Origin: Bifidobacterium pullorum DSM 20433 | Lineage (GTDB): Bacteria > Actinomycetota > Actinomycetes > Actinomycetales > Bifidobacteriaceae | NCBI RefSeq assembly: GCF_000771405.1 | Contig: NZ_JDUI01000002.1 | Span: 62,001-126,000 of the forward strand | Reading direction: 5' to 3' | Length of the DNA: 64,000 bases | Shown: positions 1 to 10,001 of the stretch, in pieces | How positions within the stretch are numbered: the stretch's first letter is position 1 | How the letters are laid out: each line of letters begins with the position of its first letter | The notes under the pieces: model-generated | Told to the model about the DNA's origin: nothing | Database searches by the model: none | Seen by the model: the letters and a program-made list of their open reading frames with translations, nothing else | Made by a program: the position numbers and the translations under genes

Positions 1-471
1 GAGCGTCACATTGTAGCAGCCGGAATTCCTGGCGAAACCGAGGACGTGGCGGTACAGGGCGTTGCCGACATGCCGGCCGCGCTGCGCCTCGTCCACGCAC
101 AGGTCATCGATGTACAGCGTCAGGATGTCGGTGAGGATGTTGTCATCGACATGCCGCTGGAACTGGCAGAACGCGTAGCCCAGCAGGCGGTCCGCCCCCT
201 CGGCGTCCTCTCGCGCGGGGTCGGCGATGGAACCGGCGCCCGGCTCGACCGCCACGAACACCGGGGTCCGGTCGTCGGCGATGATGCCGGCCAGCTGGTC
301 GTCGGTGTACTTGGTGGCGTGGGGTTTGAACAGGTCGGGCCGTTCCGCGTGGTGCACGTCCAGCACCTGATGGAGCAGCACATCGATCTGCGGGATGTCT
401 TGCGGCTCGGCGCGGCGGATGGTCATGCGCCCCGCATCGGTATCGTTCCGGTTCCGATCCTGTTCGTTCAT
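1..471 (-). CDS. GNAT family N-acetyltransferase (3' end cut by window edge)
   Basis: Reading leftward from an ATG at 471, the frame stays open to the window edge and gives about 157 residues. The fold order is that of a GNAT acetyltransferase: an N-terminal beta strand (MTIRRAEPQDIPQID), a central stretch ending in LLGYAFCQF, then the strand ILTLYIDDLCVDEAQRGRHVG. The QRGRHVGNALY segment is the acetyl-CoA pyrophosphate loop (R/Q-x-x-G-x-G/A). The ATG lies directly after the stop of the upstream FNT gene, with no gap, so the two are probably co-transcribed. The C-terminus lies outside the window. The substrate cannot be told from sequence. Confidence 0.85.
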   Translation of the reverse strand, partial: MNEQDRNRNDTDAGRMTIRRAEPQDIPQIDVLLHQVLDVHHAERPDLFKPHATKYTDDQLAGIIADDRTPVFVAVEPGAGSIADPAREDAEGADRLLGYAFCQFQRHVDDNILTDILTLYIDDLCVDEAQRGRHVGNALYRHVLGFARNSGCYNVTL

Positions 472-1377
472 TCAGCGCTCCTCGATGCTCTTCCTGCGTT
501 TCGATGGCTTGTGGTTGTTCACGTACCAGTACGCGAGCGCCACCACGACCGCGCCGCCGACGATGTTGCCCAGCGTGGCCACACCGATGTTATAGAGCGA
601 GGCCTGTACGGTCAGGTCGGCGATGCCGTCCAGTCCGGCGCCGTAGCCCATGGCCTTGGCGACCAGTCCGGTCGGCAGGAAGAACATGTTGGCCACGCAG
701 TGTTCGAAACCCATCGCCACGAATCCGGAGATCGGCAGTAGGATGCCGAGCACCTTGTCTGCCGTGGAGCGCGACGAGTAGCCGATGCGCACGGCCAGGC
801 ACACGAGCACGTTGCACAGCACGCCACGCGCGAACAATGTCAGCGGGTCGAGCGTGACCTTCGAGATGGCGGTGGATACGGCCGTCTCCCCCACCAGGCC
901 GTCGTTGAGGCCCATCGTGCCGGCCATGGCGATCAAGGCGACGAGGATCAGGGCGCCCAGCAGGTTGCCGAACCAGACGATCACCCAGTTGCGGACCAGA
1001 GCGGGCAAGGAGATACGGCGTGCGGCCAGGTTGGAGGCCATCAGCGAGTTGCCGGTGAACAGTTCGGCGCCGCAACACAGCACCAGGATCAGGCCCATGC
1101 AGAACGCCAGTCCGCCGACGAAGCGCTTGGGGCCCCAGGTCATCGCCGGATCGCAGGTGACGATGAGGAAGAACAGGGCGCCGAAGCCGATGAACGCGCC
1201 GGCGAACAGCGCCAGGATGAAGGTGACGGACTTGCTCTGCTTGGTTTTGCTCACGCCGGCGCTCTCGACGGCCTCCTCGGTTTCGGCCGTGTTCAGCGCG
1301 TTGACGTGTACGGCGGGAACCGCCGCCGGAATGGTTGCCGCATGGTCGGCGACGGGCGTGGTCTCGGATTGCGTCAT
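472..1377 (-). CDS. Formate/nitrite transporter (FNT, FocA-like) channel
   Basis: 301 residues. FNT channels are pentameric membrane proteins moving formate, nitrite or related small anions. After an N-terminal cytoplasmic tail of about 60 residues there are six hydrophobic segments. Family marks are visible: CGAELFTGNSLM in the middle, NLLGAL after it, and GFEHCVANMFFLP near the fifth segment, whose His matches the conserved pore histidine (GxxHxxAN). The C-terminal tail is basic. I chose the ATG at 1377, preceded by a GAAAGAGAACG stretch, over a longer in-frame extension that overlaps mfd. In a bifidobacterium the natural role would be export of formate made by pyruvate formate-lyase; this is inferred. 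A promoter-like pair precedes it and a GNAT gene follows directly. Confidence 0.9.
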   Translation of the reverse strand: MTQSETTPVADHAATIPAAVPAVHVNALNTAETEEAVESAGVSKTKQSKSVTFILALFAGAFIGFGALFFLIVTCDPAMTWGPKRFVGGLAFCMGLILVLCCGAELFTGNSLMASNLAARRISLPALVRNWVIVWFGNLLGALILVALIAMAGTMGLNDGLVGETAVSTAISKVTLDPLTLFARGVLCNVLVCLAVRIGYSSRSTADKVLGILLPISGFVAMGFEHCVANMFFLPTGLVAKAMGYGAGLDGIADLTVQASLYNIGVATLGNIVGGAVVVALAYWYVNNHKPSKRRKSIEER

Positions 1378-1425
1378 CGGAATCGTTCTCTTTCGTTGCA
1401 GACAGGGGACTGATATCCGTCGGAC

Positions 1426-1455
1426 ATTGTAGCAACGCGGCCCACCCGGGCCAAA
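1426..1455 (-). promoter_or_regulatory. Candidate sigma-70-type promoter for the FNT channel gene
   Basis: On the minus strand TTTGGC (1455-1450), an 18-nt spacer and TACAAT (1431-1426) form a reasonable -35/-10 pair about 50 nt upstream of the FNT start. The spacer starts inside a small GGCCC/GGGCC hairpin (1439-1452) just after the mfd stop, which may weakly terminate mfd transcription. This would separate FNT expression from mfd. Confidence 0.4.
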
Positions 1456-1471
1456 CCGCTGTCCGTGACAC

Positions 1472-4400
1472 TCACCCACGCGGCTGGGGCTTCCAGGCCA
1501 GGTCGTCGAGCAGCTGGTCGGTCCAGGCCACCACCTCGTCCGAGCCCATCGGTTCGGAGCCAAAGGAGCCGGCGAACGGGGTCGGGATCAGGTAGGTCTT
1601 GGTGACCGGCCGGTACTGCACGCCCTTGTAGATGCGGGCGATGCGCATCTGCACCGACTCGGGCGGTTCGATCTTGGCCACGCGCACACGGTTGCCTTGG
1701 GCGATGATCTCGGTCAGGCCCAGCGCACGCGCCTTGTTGCGCAGACGTGCGACGGCGAACAGCGTGGCGAACTCGATCGGCGGATTGCCGTAGCGGTCGG
1801 TGAGCTCCTCGCGCAGCTCCTCCAGATCCTGCTCGTTGCGGGCGGCGGCGAGCTTGCGGTAGGCCTCCAGACGCAGCTTGTCGGAGTCGATGTAGTCCAC
1901 CGGAATCGACGCCTCGATCGGCAGATCGATGCTGACGGCCACCGGCTCGGTGCGCTCCGGCTCCTTGTACGCCTCCACGGCCTCGGAGACCATGCGCACG
2001 TACAGGTCGAAGCCCACGCCCTCGATGTGGCCGGACTGTTCATCGCCCAGCAGGTTGCCGGTGCCGCGCAGCTCCAGATCCTTCATCGCCACGTCGAAGC
2101 CGGAGCCGAGCGCCGTGTTCTGGGCGATGGTGGCCAGACGGTCGTGCGACTGCTGGGTCATCGGCTTGCTCGGATCGTACAGGAAGTACGCGTAGGCGCG
2201 TTCGCGGCCACGGCCGACGCGGCCGCGCAGCTGGTGCAGCTGGCTCAGGCCGAACCGGTCGGCATGGTCGACGATCAGCGTGTTCGCGTTCGAGATATCC
2301 AATCCGGTCTCGATGATCGTGGTGCACACGAGCACGTTGATGTCGCGATGCCAGAAGTCGCGGATGATCTGGTCGAGCTGCTTCTCCCCCATCTTGCCGT
2401 GGGCGGTACCGACCTTCGCTTCGGGCACGAGCTCCTGGATCCTGGCGGCCATGCGGGCGATGTCGGCCACGCGGTTATGCACATAGAACACCTGGCCGCC
2501 GCGTAGCAGCTCGCGTCGGATCGCCGCGGTGACCTGCGCGTCCTCGTAGGCGCCCACATAGGTGAGCACGGGCAGACGGTCCTCCGGCGGGGTGGCGAGC
2601 GTGGACATCTCACGGATGCCGGTCACCGCCATCTCCAGCGTGCGCGGAATCGGCGTGGCGGACAGGGAGAGCACATCCACGTTGGTACGCAGCGCCTTGA
2701 GCGTCTCCTTGTGTTCGACGCCGAAGCGCTGCTCCTCGTCGATGATGACCAGGCCCAGGTCCTTGAACTGGATCTTGGGGTTGAGCAGCTTATGCGTGCC
2801 GATGACCACGTCCACGGTGCCGTCCTGAAGCCCCTTGATCGTGTCGTTGATGTCCTTGGCGGTCTGGAAGCGGCTCATCGCCCGGACGGTGACGGGGAAG
2901 CCCTCGTAGCGCTCCGAGAAGGTCTCGTAATGCTGCTGGACGAGCAGCGTGGTCGGCACGAGCACGGCCACCTGCTTGGAGTCCTGCACGGCCTTGAACG
3001 CGGCGCGCACGGCGATCTCGGTTTTGCCAAAGCCCACGTCGCCGCAGATGAGGCGATCCATCGGGATCGGCTTCTCCATGTCGGCCTTGACCTCGTCAAT
3101 GGTGGTCAGCTGGTCGGCGGTCTCCTGGTACGGGAACGCGTCCTCCAGCTCCTTCTGCCACGGGGTGTCGGGGCTGAACGCGAAGCCGGGCGTGCGCTGG
3201 CGGGCCGAATACAGTTTGACCAGGTCCTCGGCGATCTCGTGGACGTGCTTGCGGGCCTTGGCCTTGGTGGCCGCCCAGTCGGAGCCGCCCAGTTTGTTGA
3301 GTTTCGGGGCCTCCGCGCCGATGTACTTGCTGACCTGGTCGAGCTGGTCGGTGGGAATGAACAGCTTGTCCGGCGGGGCGCCGCGTTTGCTCGGCGCATA
3401 TTCGATGACCAGGTATTCGCGCGTGGTCTTCGCGTCCGCCGTGCCGACGGAACGCTGGCGCATCTCGACGAACCGGCCGATGCCATGCTGCTCGTGCACC
3501 ACATAGTCGCCGGTTTTCAGCTCCATCAGGTCGATGGCCTTGCGGCGGCGCTTCGGGGTCTTGGCCTGGGCCGCGGCGCTGGTGCGGCCCGTCAGGTCGC
3601 GTTCGGTCAGCAGCGCGATGCCGGCGGCCGTGTCGACGAATCCGTCAAGGGCCTGCGAACGGACCGTATCGAACCGGGTGATGCCGGTCTCGTTGATCGC
3701 GCGCTTGAGACGGGCGAGCGTGCCGTGCGCGGCGGCGGTCATCGTCACATCCAGCCCCGCGTCGAGCAGCCCCTCGATGCCCGCGGCGGCACGGGTCTCG
3801 TCGCCACGGTATTCGGCGGGCGCGTGCGCGGCGAGCCTCACCCGCCCCGGCAGGCTGTCGTCCACGCCGAAATTGGTCAGACGCCAGACGTCATGCTCGG
3901 AGAATGTCAGCGAGGCGACCGTCTCATGGAAATCGAGGAAGCTGGCCTGGTCGAAGCTAATCGGCGCGCCGGCGCCATGCCCGGACGCGGCGACATGCCA
4001 GCTGGCGGCGAGGAACTCGTTCGCCGTCTTCATCAGGTCCTCGGCCGCACGTTCCAGCTTCTGCGGGTCGGACAGCATGACCACCGACCGCTTGGGCAGC
4101 ATGCCGGCCACCGGTTCCATGTCGTCGACCAGCGCGGGCAGCAGCGATTCCATGCCCTCCACCGGAATCGCATCGGCGATCGACTCCAGCATGTCCTCGG
4201 CGTTGGGGATCTGGCCGACCAGGCTGCGGGCGCGGTCGCGGATCGCGTCGGTCAATTGCATTTCGCGGCAGGGCGTGGCCCAGATCGTCCGCAACCCGTC
4301 GCCGTAGGTCCGTTGGTCGGACGCATGGAACTCGCGGATCGAGTCGATCTCGTCTCCGAAGAACTCGATGCGCACCGGATGCGGCGCCGTCGGCGGGAAC

Positions 4401-5032
4401 ACGTCGAGCAGGCCGCCACGGACGGCGAACTCGCCGCGGTCCATCACCAGATCGACACGGGTGTACGCGTTCTCCACCAGCCTGGCGGCGGCCTCCTCCA
4501 GCGGCAGCTCCTCGTTCACCGTGAAAACCAACGGTGTCACGTCGCCCAATCCGGCGACCACCGGCTGGATCAGCGAACGCACCGGCATCACCAGGATGCG
4601 GATCGGTCCGAACATCGCACTGCCGGGTTCGGGATGCCGCAGGCGGCGAAACACGGCCATACGGCTGGCCACCGTGTCGGCGCGGGGCGACAGCCGTTCG
4701 TGCGGCAACGTCTCCCAAGCCTCCAGCTGGGCGATGTCGCGCGGGTCGCCGTCGTACCAGGAACGCAGCGCATCCACCGTCTCCTCGGCCTCACGGCCGG
4801 AGGCGACGACGTAGACGACCGGATGACGTTTGGCCACGGCCGCCGCCAATGCGGGACGGATGCCGTCGGGTGCGCCCACGATGATGCCGGGGGCCACATC
4901 GCCTTCCGGGGGTTCGACCTCGTCGTTGACGAGCCTGCGGAAACCCTGGTCCTTGTCCAGCGACTCCAGCAGGCCGGACAACGATCCGCCCACCAGCTGG
5001 TTCATCAGCGCGTCGGCGCGTTCAGCGGCCAT
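1472..5032 (-). CDS. mfd: Transcription-repair coupling factor Mfd
   Basis: 1186 residues, normal length for Mfd. This ATP-driven DNA translocase pushes RNA polymerase stalled at lesions off the template and recruits UvrA. Domains run in order: UvrB-homology modules in the N-terminal third; the RNA polymerase-interacting domain with [16 protein letters not shown]; then the RecG-like helicase motor with Walker [14 protein letters not shown] box [14 protein letters not shown], motif [15 protein letters not shown] and motif [18 protein letters not shown]; then the C-terminal TRCF domain. The ATG at 5032 is inside the last codons of pth, an 11-base overlap that suggests translational coupling. 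A longer in-frame extension through pth was rejected because it is not Mfd-like. Confidence 0.97.
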   Translation of the reverse strand: MAAERADALMNQLVGGSLSGLLESLDKDQGFRRLVNDEVEPPEGDVAPGIIVGAPDGIRPALAAAVAKRHPVVYVVASGREAEETVDALRSWYDGDPRDIAQLEAWETLPHERLSPRADTVASRMAVFRRLRHPEPGSAMFGPIRILVMPVRSLIQPVVAGLGDVTPLVFTVNEELPLEEAAARLVENAYTRVDLVMDRGEFAVRGGLLDVFPPTAPHPVRIEFFGDEIDSIREFHASDQRTYGDGLRTIWATPCREMQLTDAIRDRARSLVGQIPNAEDMLESIADAIPVEGMESLLPALVDDMEPVAGMLPKRSVVMLSDPQKLERAAEDLMKTANEFLAASWHVAASGHGAGAPISFDQASFLDFHETVASLTFSEHDVWRLTNFGVDDSLPGRVRLAAHAPAEYRGDETRAAAGIEGLLDAGLDVTMTAAAHGTLARLKRAINETGITRFDTVRSQALDGFVDTAAGIALLTERDLTGRTSAAAQAKTPKRRRKAIDLMELKTGDYVVHEQHGIGRFVEMRQRSVGTADAKTTREYLVIEYAPSKRGAPPDKLFIPTDQLDQVSKYIGAEAPKLNKLGGSDWAATKAKARKHVHEIAEDLVKLYSARQRTPGFAFSPDTPWQKELEDAFPYQETADQLTTIDEVKADMEKPIPMDRLICGDVGFGKTEIAVRAAFKAVQDSKQVAVLVPTTLLVQQHYETFSERYEGFPVTVRAMSRFQTAKDINDTIKGLQDGTVDVVIGTHKLLNPKIQFKDLGLVIIDEEQRFGVEHKETLKALRTNVDVLSLSATPIPRTLEMAVTGIREMSTLATPPEDRLPVLTYVGAYEDAQVTAAIRRELLRGGQVFYVHNRVADIARMAARIQELVPEAKVGTAHGKMGEKQLDQIIRDFWHRDINVLVCTTIIETGLDISNANTLIVDHADRFGLSQLHQLRGRVGRGRERAYAYFLYDPSKPMTQQSHDRLATIAQNTALGSGFDVAMKDLELRGTGNLLGDEQSGHIEGVGFDLYVRMVSEAVEAYKEPERTEPVAVSIDLPIEASIPVDYIDSDKLRLEAYRKLAAARNEQDLEELREELTDRYGNPPIEFATLFAVARLRNKARALGLTEIIAQGNRVRVAKIEPPESVQMRIARIYKGVQYRPVTKTYLIPTPFAGSFGSEPMGSDEVVAWTDQLLDDLAWKPQPRG

Positions 5033-5621
5033 TGAACTGCTCCTGGGTCTTGGCCAGTCCGTTGAAGATGATCGACTCGGCGGCGTCGGCGCCGTCGGCC
5101 AGGAACTCGGGCAGCTGCTTGCGCTGTTCGGGACCGAAGCCGCCCAGCACCCAGTTGATGGTGTTGTCGTGCGCGTTGCCGCCACGGCGGGCATGGCCGA
5201 CGCCCATCCGTACGCGCGCGTACTTCGGGGTTCCCAAGGATTTGTCGATGGATTTGATGCCGTTATGGCCGCCGGCGGACCCGCCGGACTTGACCTTGAT
5301 GCGGCCGAAGTCCAGATCCATGTCATCGTGGACGACGACGATGTGGTCGGGTTCGATCTGGTAGTAGGCGCTGATCGAGGCGACCGCGTTGCCCGAGTCG
5401 TTCATGTAGGTCAGCGGCTTGGCCAGGAAGAATTTGACGTTGCGGCCGTTCAGGTTCATGGCGCCCTTGCCGAGCATGGCCAGCCCCTTGTGGTCGGAGA
5501 ACGCCACCGACCAGCGTTCGGCCAGCAGGTCGGCCGTCATGAAGCCCATGTTGTGCCGGGTGTCCTCGTATTTCTTACCCGGGTTGCCCAACCCCACAAT
5601 CAACCAGAAATCCGATGCCAT
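5022..5621 (-). CDS. pth: Peptidyl-tRNA hydrolase
   Basis: 199 residues, the usual size. Pth cleaves peptidyl-tRNAs dropped by ribosomes and recycles the tRNA. The N-terminal motif IVGLGNPGKKYEDTRHNMGF carries the catalytic His (residue 23). FLAKPLTYMNDSG and VVHDDMDLDFGRIKVK supply the conserved Asn and Asp, and GGSAGGHNGIKSI is the typical glycine-rich segment. It is the first gene of a pth-mfd pair. Upstream (5662-5667, minus strand) is a TACAAT hexamer that could be a -10 element, but I found no convincing -35. Confidence 0.97.
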   Translation of the reverse strand: MASDFWLIVGLGNPGKKYEDTRHNMGFMTADLLAERWSVAFSDHKGLAMLGKGAMNLNGRNVKFFLAKPLTYMNDSGNAVASISAYYQIEPDHIVVVHDDMDLDFGRIKVKSGGSAGGHNGIKSIDKSLGTPKYARVRMGVGHARRGGNAHDNTINWVLGGFGPEQRKQLPEFLADGADAAESIIFNGLAKTQEQFNGR

Positions 5622-5854
5622 GTCGTTCGATCCTTCGTCATCATGCCTGTCAAACGGAACGATTGTACCATTGGGCCGTTTACCTCACAGCGTGAAGCAA
5701 TTCACAGTTCCCACCCCTTGAAAATCGTGAATTCGAATAGCGCATAAGCGAACATGCCTCTTGCCGCACTTCCGCATGATGACAGGAAAGCATAGTAGAT
5801 TCTGTACGATTCGCTGATTCACAACAATGACGAGGACCGGAACAGTGAATCGCC

Positions 5855-6361
5855 TTACAGCGGAAGATACCAGTAGGCGATGTCGTGCCTGATGCCGCCG
5901 GGCAGATGCACGGCGTCGGGCATCAGTCCGAATCGTTCAAAACCGAAACGGCGCATCAGCGCGCTCGACCCCTCGTTGTCGGCGAAGATCAGCGTGGTGG
6001 CCATGCGATGTCCCGCCCGCCGGGCTTCATCCAGCAGCCAGGCGACCAGCTGGCGGCCGATGCCCTGACGACGCCATGCCGAACCCACGTAATAGCTGAG
6101 CTCGACCACGCCGTCATAGCCGGCGCGCTCGTGGAACCGCGAGAGCGATCCGAAGGCCATGACCTGCCCGTCCCCGGATTCGACCACCACAACCGGGTAG
6201 AGGGAGCGCGGCTCGTGCGCATCGACCCAGGCCTTGCGCTGTGCGAGCGTACGCGGTTCGATGTCGGCGCTCGACATGCGTTCGAGCACCGCCTCGTTGT
6301 AGATGTCGGTGATGGCGGCCAAATCGGCGTCGGTCGCGCCACGGATGATGAGTTCGCCCAT
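5855..6361 (-). CDS. GNAT family N-acetyltransferase (PAT/Bar-like)
   Basis: 168 residues from the ATG at 6361. The protein opens with GELIIRGATDADLAAITDIYNEAV, has SRFHERAGYDGVVELSYYV in the middle, and has the acetyl-CoA loop WRRQGIGRQLVAWL followed by FADNEGSSALMRRFGF. This arrangement resembles the phosphinothricin/methionine-sulfoximine acetyltransferase group, so it may acetylate a small amine, but the substrate is unknown. An in-frame extension up to 6559 exists but runs through two inverted repeats and encodes the repeated peptide VANLPGRFA/VANLRGRFA. I therefore treat it as noncoding. No strong ribosome binding site is visible before 6361. Confidence 0.85.
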   Translation of the reverse strand: MGELIIRGATDADLAAITDIYNEAVLERMSSADIEPRTLAQRKAWVDAHEPRSLYPVVVVESGDGQVMAFGSLSRFHERAGYDGVVELSYYVGSAWRRQGIGRQLVAWLLDEARRAGHRMATTLIFADNEGSSALMRRFGFERFGLMPDAVHLPGGIRHDIAYWYLPL

Positions 6362-6427
6362 GGGGTACCAGCTTATCGTGTCGCGCTTTGCGAAGCGTCG
6401 TCCCACAGACGACACGCCGAGAGGTGC

Positions 6428-6501
6428 GGCAAACCTACCCCGGAGGTTTGCCACCATGTCGCGTGTTCCGCCAATCTGCGCAAACCTCCCGGGGAGGTTT
6501 G
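6428..6501. repeat. Two tandem inverted repeats with shared sequence
   Basis: IR1 is GGCAAACCT, 7-nt loop, AGGTTTGCC (6428-6452). IR2 is CAAACCTCCC, one base, GGGAGGTTTG (6481-6501). Both are followed on the plus strand by the same CCACCA. Their centres are about 51 bp apart. They sit in the spacer between the UPF0182 gene and the GNAT gene. They may be an operator pair for a dimeric regulator or a small repetitive element. Confidence 0.7.
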
Positions 6502-6543
6502 CCACCACCATCGGCGTGTCGATGGACGGGTCCCCGGATACGA

Positions 6544-6575
6544 CTGTGGGGCGCGGCAAGCACCACGCCCCACAG
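6544..6575 (-). terminator. Hairpin terminator after the UPF0182 gene
   Basis: CTGTGGGGCG (6544-6553) pairs perfectly with CGCCCCACAG (6566-6575) across a 12-nt loop, 20 nt past the UPF0182 stop. No strong U-tract follows, so termination strength is uncertain. Confidence 0.5.
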
Positions 6576-6595
6576 GATCTGTCAGCGGGAATCGG

Positions 6596-9500
6596 TCAGT
6601 TCCCCAGCTCCAGCGCCTTGTTGATGGCCTCCTCCAGACGGTCCTGGGCCTCGCCGTAGGCGGTCCAGTCGCCGTCCTTCATGGCCGCGTCCGAATCCTT
6701 CATGGCCTGGGCGGCGTCGTTCAGGGCTGCCTTCAGGTCCGCGGATGTCGCGCCGGAGGTGCCCTTGTCGGATGACGGATCGCCACCCGTCGCACCGGAC
6801 GTGCCCTTGTCAGACATGCCGTCACCCGTCGTGCCGGACGAGCCGTCGGACGACGCGGACGAATCATCGCCGCTCGATGATTCCTCGGTTTCGCCGACGT
6901 TCTCGGCGTCGCCGGCCGAGGCGCCCGAATCGCCGCCGAACACCTGGTCGAGGGCCTCGTCCAGCGTATCGGCGAAGCCGACCTGGTCGCCGAAGGCCAC
7001 GAGCACCTTCTGCAGCATCGGATAGCTGGTCGCGCCGCTGGAGCGCACATATACCGGCTGCACGTACACCAGGCCGCCGCCGAGCGGCAGGGTCAGCAGG
7101 TTGCCGCGCTCCACGCTGGTGGACCCGGATTCGAGCAGGTTGAGCTCGCGGGACACGTCCGCGTTCGCGTTGAAGTTGTTCTGCGCCTGGCCCGGACCCG
7201 GCACGTTGGAGGATTGCGGCAGCTCCTGCAGGCGGATCGTGCCGTAGTGCTCGCCGATCACGCCCGCCTCGTTGCCGGCATCCGAATCCACGGACAGGAA
7301 TCCGGTCAGGATCTCGCGGGTGGAGGAACCGGCCGGGATGTAGGTGGAGGTCAGCGAGAACACGGGCTCGCTGCTGCCGCCGGTCTGCAACGTCAGATAG
7401 TACGGCGGCTGCAGCACGGACTGGCCCTGCGCCTGCGCGCTCTGGGATACGGTCGGGTCCTTCGGCGTCTGCCAGAAGTCCTCGCCGGAGAAGAACTGGC
7501 TGGCGCTGGAGACGTGGTACCGCTCGAGCAGCTGGCGCTGCACCTTGAACAGACTCTCCGGGTAGCGCATATGGCTCATCAGGTCGCCCGATATCTCGGA
7601 GAGCGGGTGGTACTGCCCCGGGAAGATCTGCTGCCAGGCCTTGATGATCGGATCGTCCTCGTCCCACACGTACAGGTCCACCGATCCGTCGTACGCGTCG
7701 ACGGTGGCCTTGACCGAGTTGCGGATGTAGTTGGCCTGCTGCGAGTTGAGCCCTTGCACGGTCTGCGAGGTTTCGGTGGTCGAATCCTCGGTGGCGGCGC
7801 CCAGATCGGTCATCTGCGAATACGGGTAGGCGTCGGAGGTCGTGTAGCCATCGATGATCCACTTGACGCGGCCGTCGACCACGGCCGGGTAGACGCGGCC
7901 GTCGAGCGTCAGGTACGGGGCCACCTTGGCGACGCGTTCGCGCGGGCTGCGGTCGTACAGGATCTGCGACTCGGAGGTCACACGATCGGAGAACAGGATC
8001 TGCTCGGAGCCGAAGCGCACCGCGTACAGCAGTCGGGAGAAGATGTTGCCGACCGACGGGCCGCCGTCGCCGTCGAAGGTGTTCGTGGCGCCCTCGTCCG
8101 AACCGGTCGGGTAGTCGAACTCCCAGGATTCGGTGCCCTCCGGCGCGCCGACGATCGAATACTCGGTGGCGTTCGGCGAGAAGTAGATGCGCGGCTCGTA
8201 CTGTTCGGATTCGGTCAGCGCGCCCTGCGTGGGGATGCCGTATTCGAAGAACTCGGGCTGGCCGTCGGCCGTGACCTTGTTGCCGTAGGCGGCCACGATG
8301 CCGTAGCCGTGCGTGTACACGGTGTGGTCGTTGACCCAGTTGCGGTTGTCGAGGCCGCTCAGGTCGAGTTCGCGCGCGGCGATGACCGTGTCCTGGCTGA
8401 CGCCATCCACGTCGTACTTGTCGACGGCGAGCGTGTCGGCGAACGTATAGTACTGGCGCGACTGCTGCAGCTGCTTGAAGGTCGGCGAGACGATCTGCGG
8501 GTCGAGCAGTCGGATCTGCGCGGTCGATTCGGCCGACGCGGACAGTGCGCCCGCCTCGCCCTCGGTGGTAGCGTCGTACTGTTCGACGGCGATGTCGTCG
8601 AGTCCGTACGCCTGCTTGGTGGCCGCGATGTTGCGTTCGATGTAGGTCGACTCCATCTCCTGCGCGTTCGGATCGACGCGGAAGCGCTGCAGCACGACCG
8701 GCCAGACGCCGGTGAGCAGCACGGCGGCGACCACGACGACGGCGACGGAAACCACCGGCACACGCCAGGCCTTGAGCGCCGTGATCGCGCGGACGCCGAG
8801 CGGGGCGCTGCCCTCCAGCGCATGCGAGGTCATCAGCCACACGCCCAGCACCACGCCGAGGATGGCGACCAGCGCCGCCATGACGAAGGTGACGGGGATT
8901 GTGGCATGCACCGAGGTGTAGGCGGCGCCGGTGAACCGGTCGCCCTGCGTGGTCAGATGGCCGAACACGCCCATGGCCAGTTGCACGGCGAACGCGAACA
9001 TGTTGAGCATGAGCCAGACGCCCAGCTGGCGGCGGGCGCGCTTGGTGATGGCGAACAGCCCGCGTCCGTCGACCGGCATCGTGATGCGGATGCCGCCCAT
9101 CAGCACGTGGGTGATCACCGAGAACACGATGCCGACGAGCAGCAGCGTGGACACGGCGCCCATGATCAGTTTGAGGCCGGGAAGGATGAAGACGTAGAAC
9201 CCGTTGTCGAGCCCGAACTGCGGGTCGGTGGTGCCGAAGCTCTGGGCGTTGAACATGAGCAGGATGTCGGACCAGTTGGCGTTGAACTGCGAGCCGAACA
9301 CCGCGCCCACCACCAGCGCCACGATAACCGCCACCATGCGGGCGTGCTTGGAGCTGATGCCGTTGGCGATCTCCACCACGTCACCGTGGATGCGCACCGT
9401 CGAGCCGTCGGCGTCGGCCGGACGCGCATGGATGGCCAACGTGGCCGACAGGAATCCGACCGCCGCCACCAGCAGAGCATAGGCCACCCATACGCCGACG

Positions 9501-9847
9501 CGCACGCCCAGCTGGGTCCAGATCACGCTCTGGAAACCGAGCTGCCCATACCACATCAGGTCGGTGATGAACCGCGACAGGCCGAAGAACAGGCCGACGA
9601 TGACGGCCAGTGCCAGCACGATGCCGATGAGGATGCGGTTGCCGGCGCCGGACCGGCGCGGACGTTCCGGCCGCCGCGTGATCCGCGGCCCGGAAGGCCT
9701 GCTCGGAGGCGGGGTGCGACGCGAGGCGTCGTCTCCATCCGCCTCCACGTTGATGATTACCGGATCGTCGTCGGCGCCGGTATCGCCACGGCGACGCGGA
9801 TCATCGTCAGGATCGAACATCATGCCAAACGCATCGAAAAAAGACAT
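6596..9847 (-). CDS. UPF0182 family large membrane protein
   Basis: 1083 residues. UPF0182 (COG1615) proteins are found in actinobacteria and a few other groups; the function is unknown. After a charged, Asp/Arg-rich cytoplasmic N-terminus (residues 1-75) there are about seven hydrophobic segments up to roughly residue 400. A very long exported region follows (start near VWPVVLQRFRVDPNAQEMESTYIERNI), containing the conserved stretches VNDHTVYTHGYGIVAAYGN and YPYSQMTDLG. The last ~130 residues are a Ser/Gly/Asp/Thr linker with a duplicated SDKGTSGAT peptide, then a short Ala/Asp-rich helix (DLKAALNDAAQAMKDSDAAM). It is a single gene, divergent from the GH3 gene, with a hairpin terminator. Confidence 0.93.
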   Translation of the reverse strand: MSFFDAFGMMFDPDDDPRRRGDTGADDDPVIINVEADGDDASRRTPPPSRPSGPRITRRPERPRRSGAGNRILIGIVLALAVIVGLFFGLSRFITDLMWYGQLGFQSVIWTQLGVRVGVWVAYALLVAAVGFLSATLAIHARPADADGSTVRIHGDVVEIANGISSKHARMVAVIVALVVGAVFGSQFNANWSDILLMFNAQSFGTTDPQFGLDNGFYVFILPGLKLIMGAVSTLLLVGIVFSVITHVLMGGIRITMPVDGRGLFAITKRARRQLGVWLMLNMFAFAVQLAMGVFGHLTTQGDRFTGAAYTSVHATIPVTFVMAALVAILGVVLGVWLMTSHALEGSAPLGVRAITALKAWRVPVVSVAVVVVAAVLLTGVWPVVLQRFRVDPNAQEMESTYIERNIAATKQAYGLDDIAVEQYDATTEGEAGALSASAESTAQIRLLDPQIVSPTFKQLQQSRQYYTFADTLAVDKYDVDGVSQDTVIAARELDLSGLDNRNWVNDHTVYTHGYGIVAAYGNKVTADGQPEFFEYGIPTQGALTESEQYEPRIYFSPNATEYSIVGAPEGTESWEFDYPTGSDEGATNTFDGDGGPSVGNIFSRLLYAVRFGSEQILFSDRVTSESQILYDRSPRERVAKVAPYLTLDGRVYPAVVDGRVKWIIDGYTTSDAYPYSQMTDLGAATEDSTTETSQTVQGLNSQQANYIRNSVKATVDAYDGSVDLYVWDEDDPIIKAWQQIFPGQYHPLSEISGDLMSHMRYPESLFKVQRQLLERYHVSSASQFFSGEDFWQTPKDPTVSQSAQAQGQSVLQPPYYLTLQTGGSSEPVFSLTSTYIPAGSSTREILTGFLSVDSDAGNEAGVIGEHYGTIRLQELPQSSNVPGPGQAQNNFNANADVSRELNLLESGSTSVERGNLLTLPLGGGLVYVQPVYVRSSGATSYPMLQKVLVAFGDQVGFADTLDEALDQVFGGDSGASAGDAENVGETEESSSGDDSSASSDGSSGTTGDGMSDKGTSGATGGDPSSDKGTSGATSADLKAALNDAAQAMKDSDAAMKDGDWTAYGEAQDRLEEAINKALELGN

Positions 9848-10001
9848 GCGTCCAGCCTACCGGGTGGTTCGGAAGTACTCGGCCAGCGGAATGTTCCCCT
9901 TTCATGCCATACGACCGGCCGCGCCGCCCCTGGCGGAACCCGCGGCAACACAGTGGTTTTACGTCCTCGATGGAATAATCGGGGGTATGGAGGAACCCGC
10001 A

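Noticed and set aside
2711..5035. 774-residue plus-strand frame
   Set aside because: It is antisense to mfd, whose protein matches its family throughout. Long antisense frames are common in GC-rich genes with G/C third positions.
6362..6559. N-terminal extension of the GNAT protein containing VANLPGRFA repeats
   Set aside because: It is translation of the inverted repeats; the GNAT fold starts at the Met at 6361.
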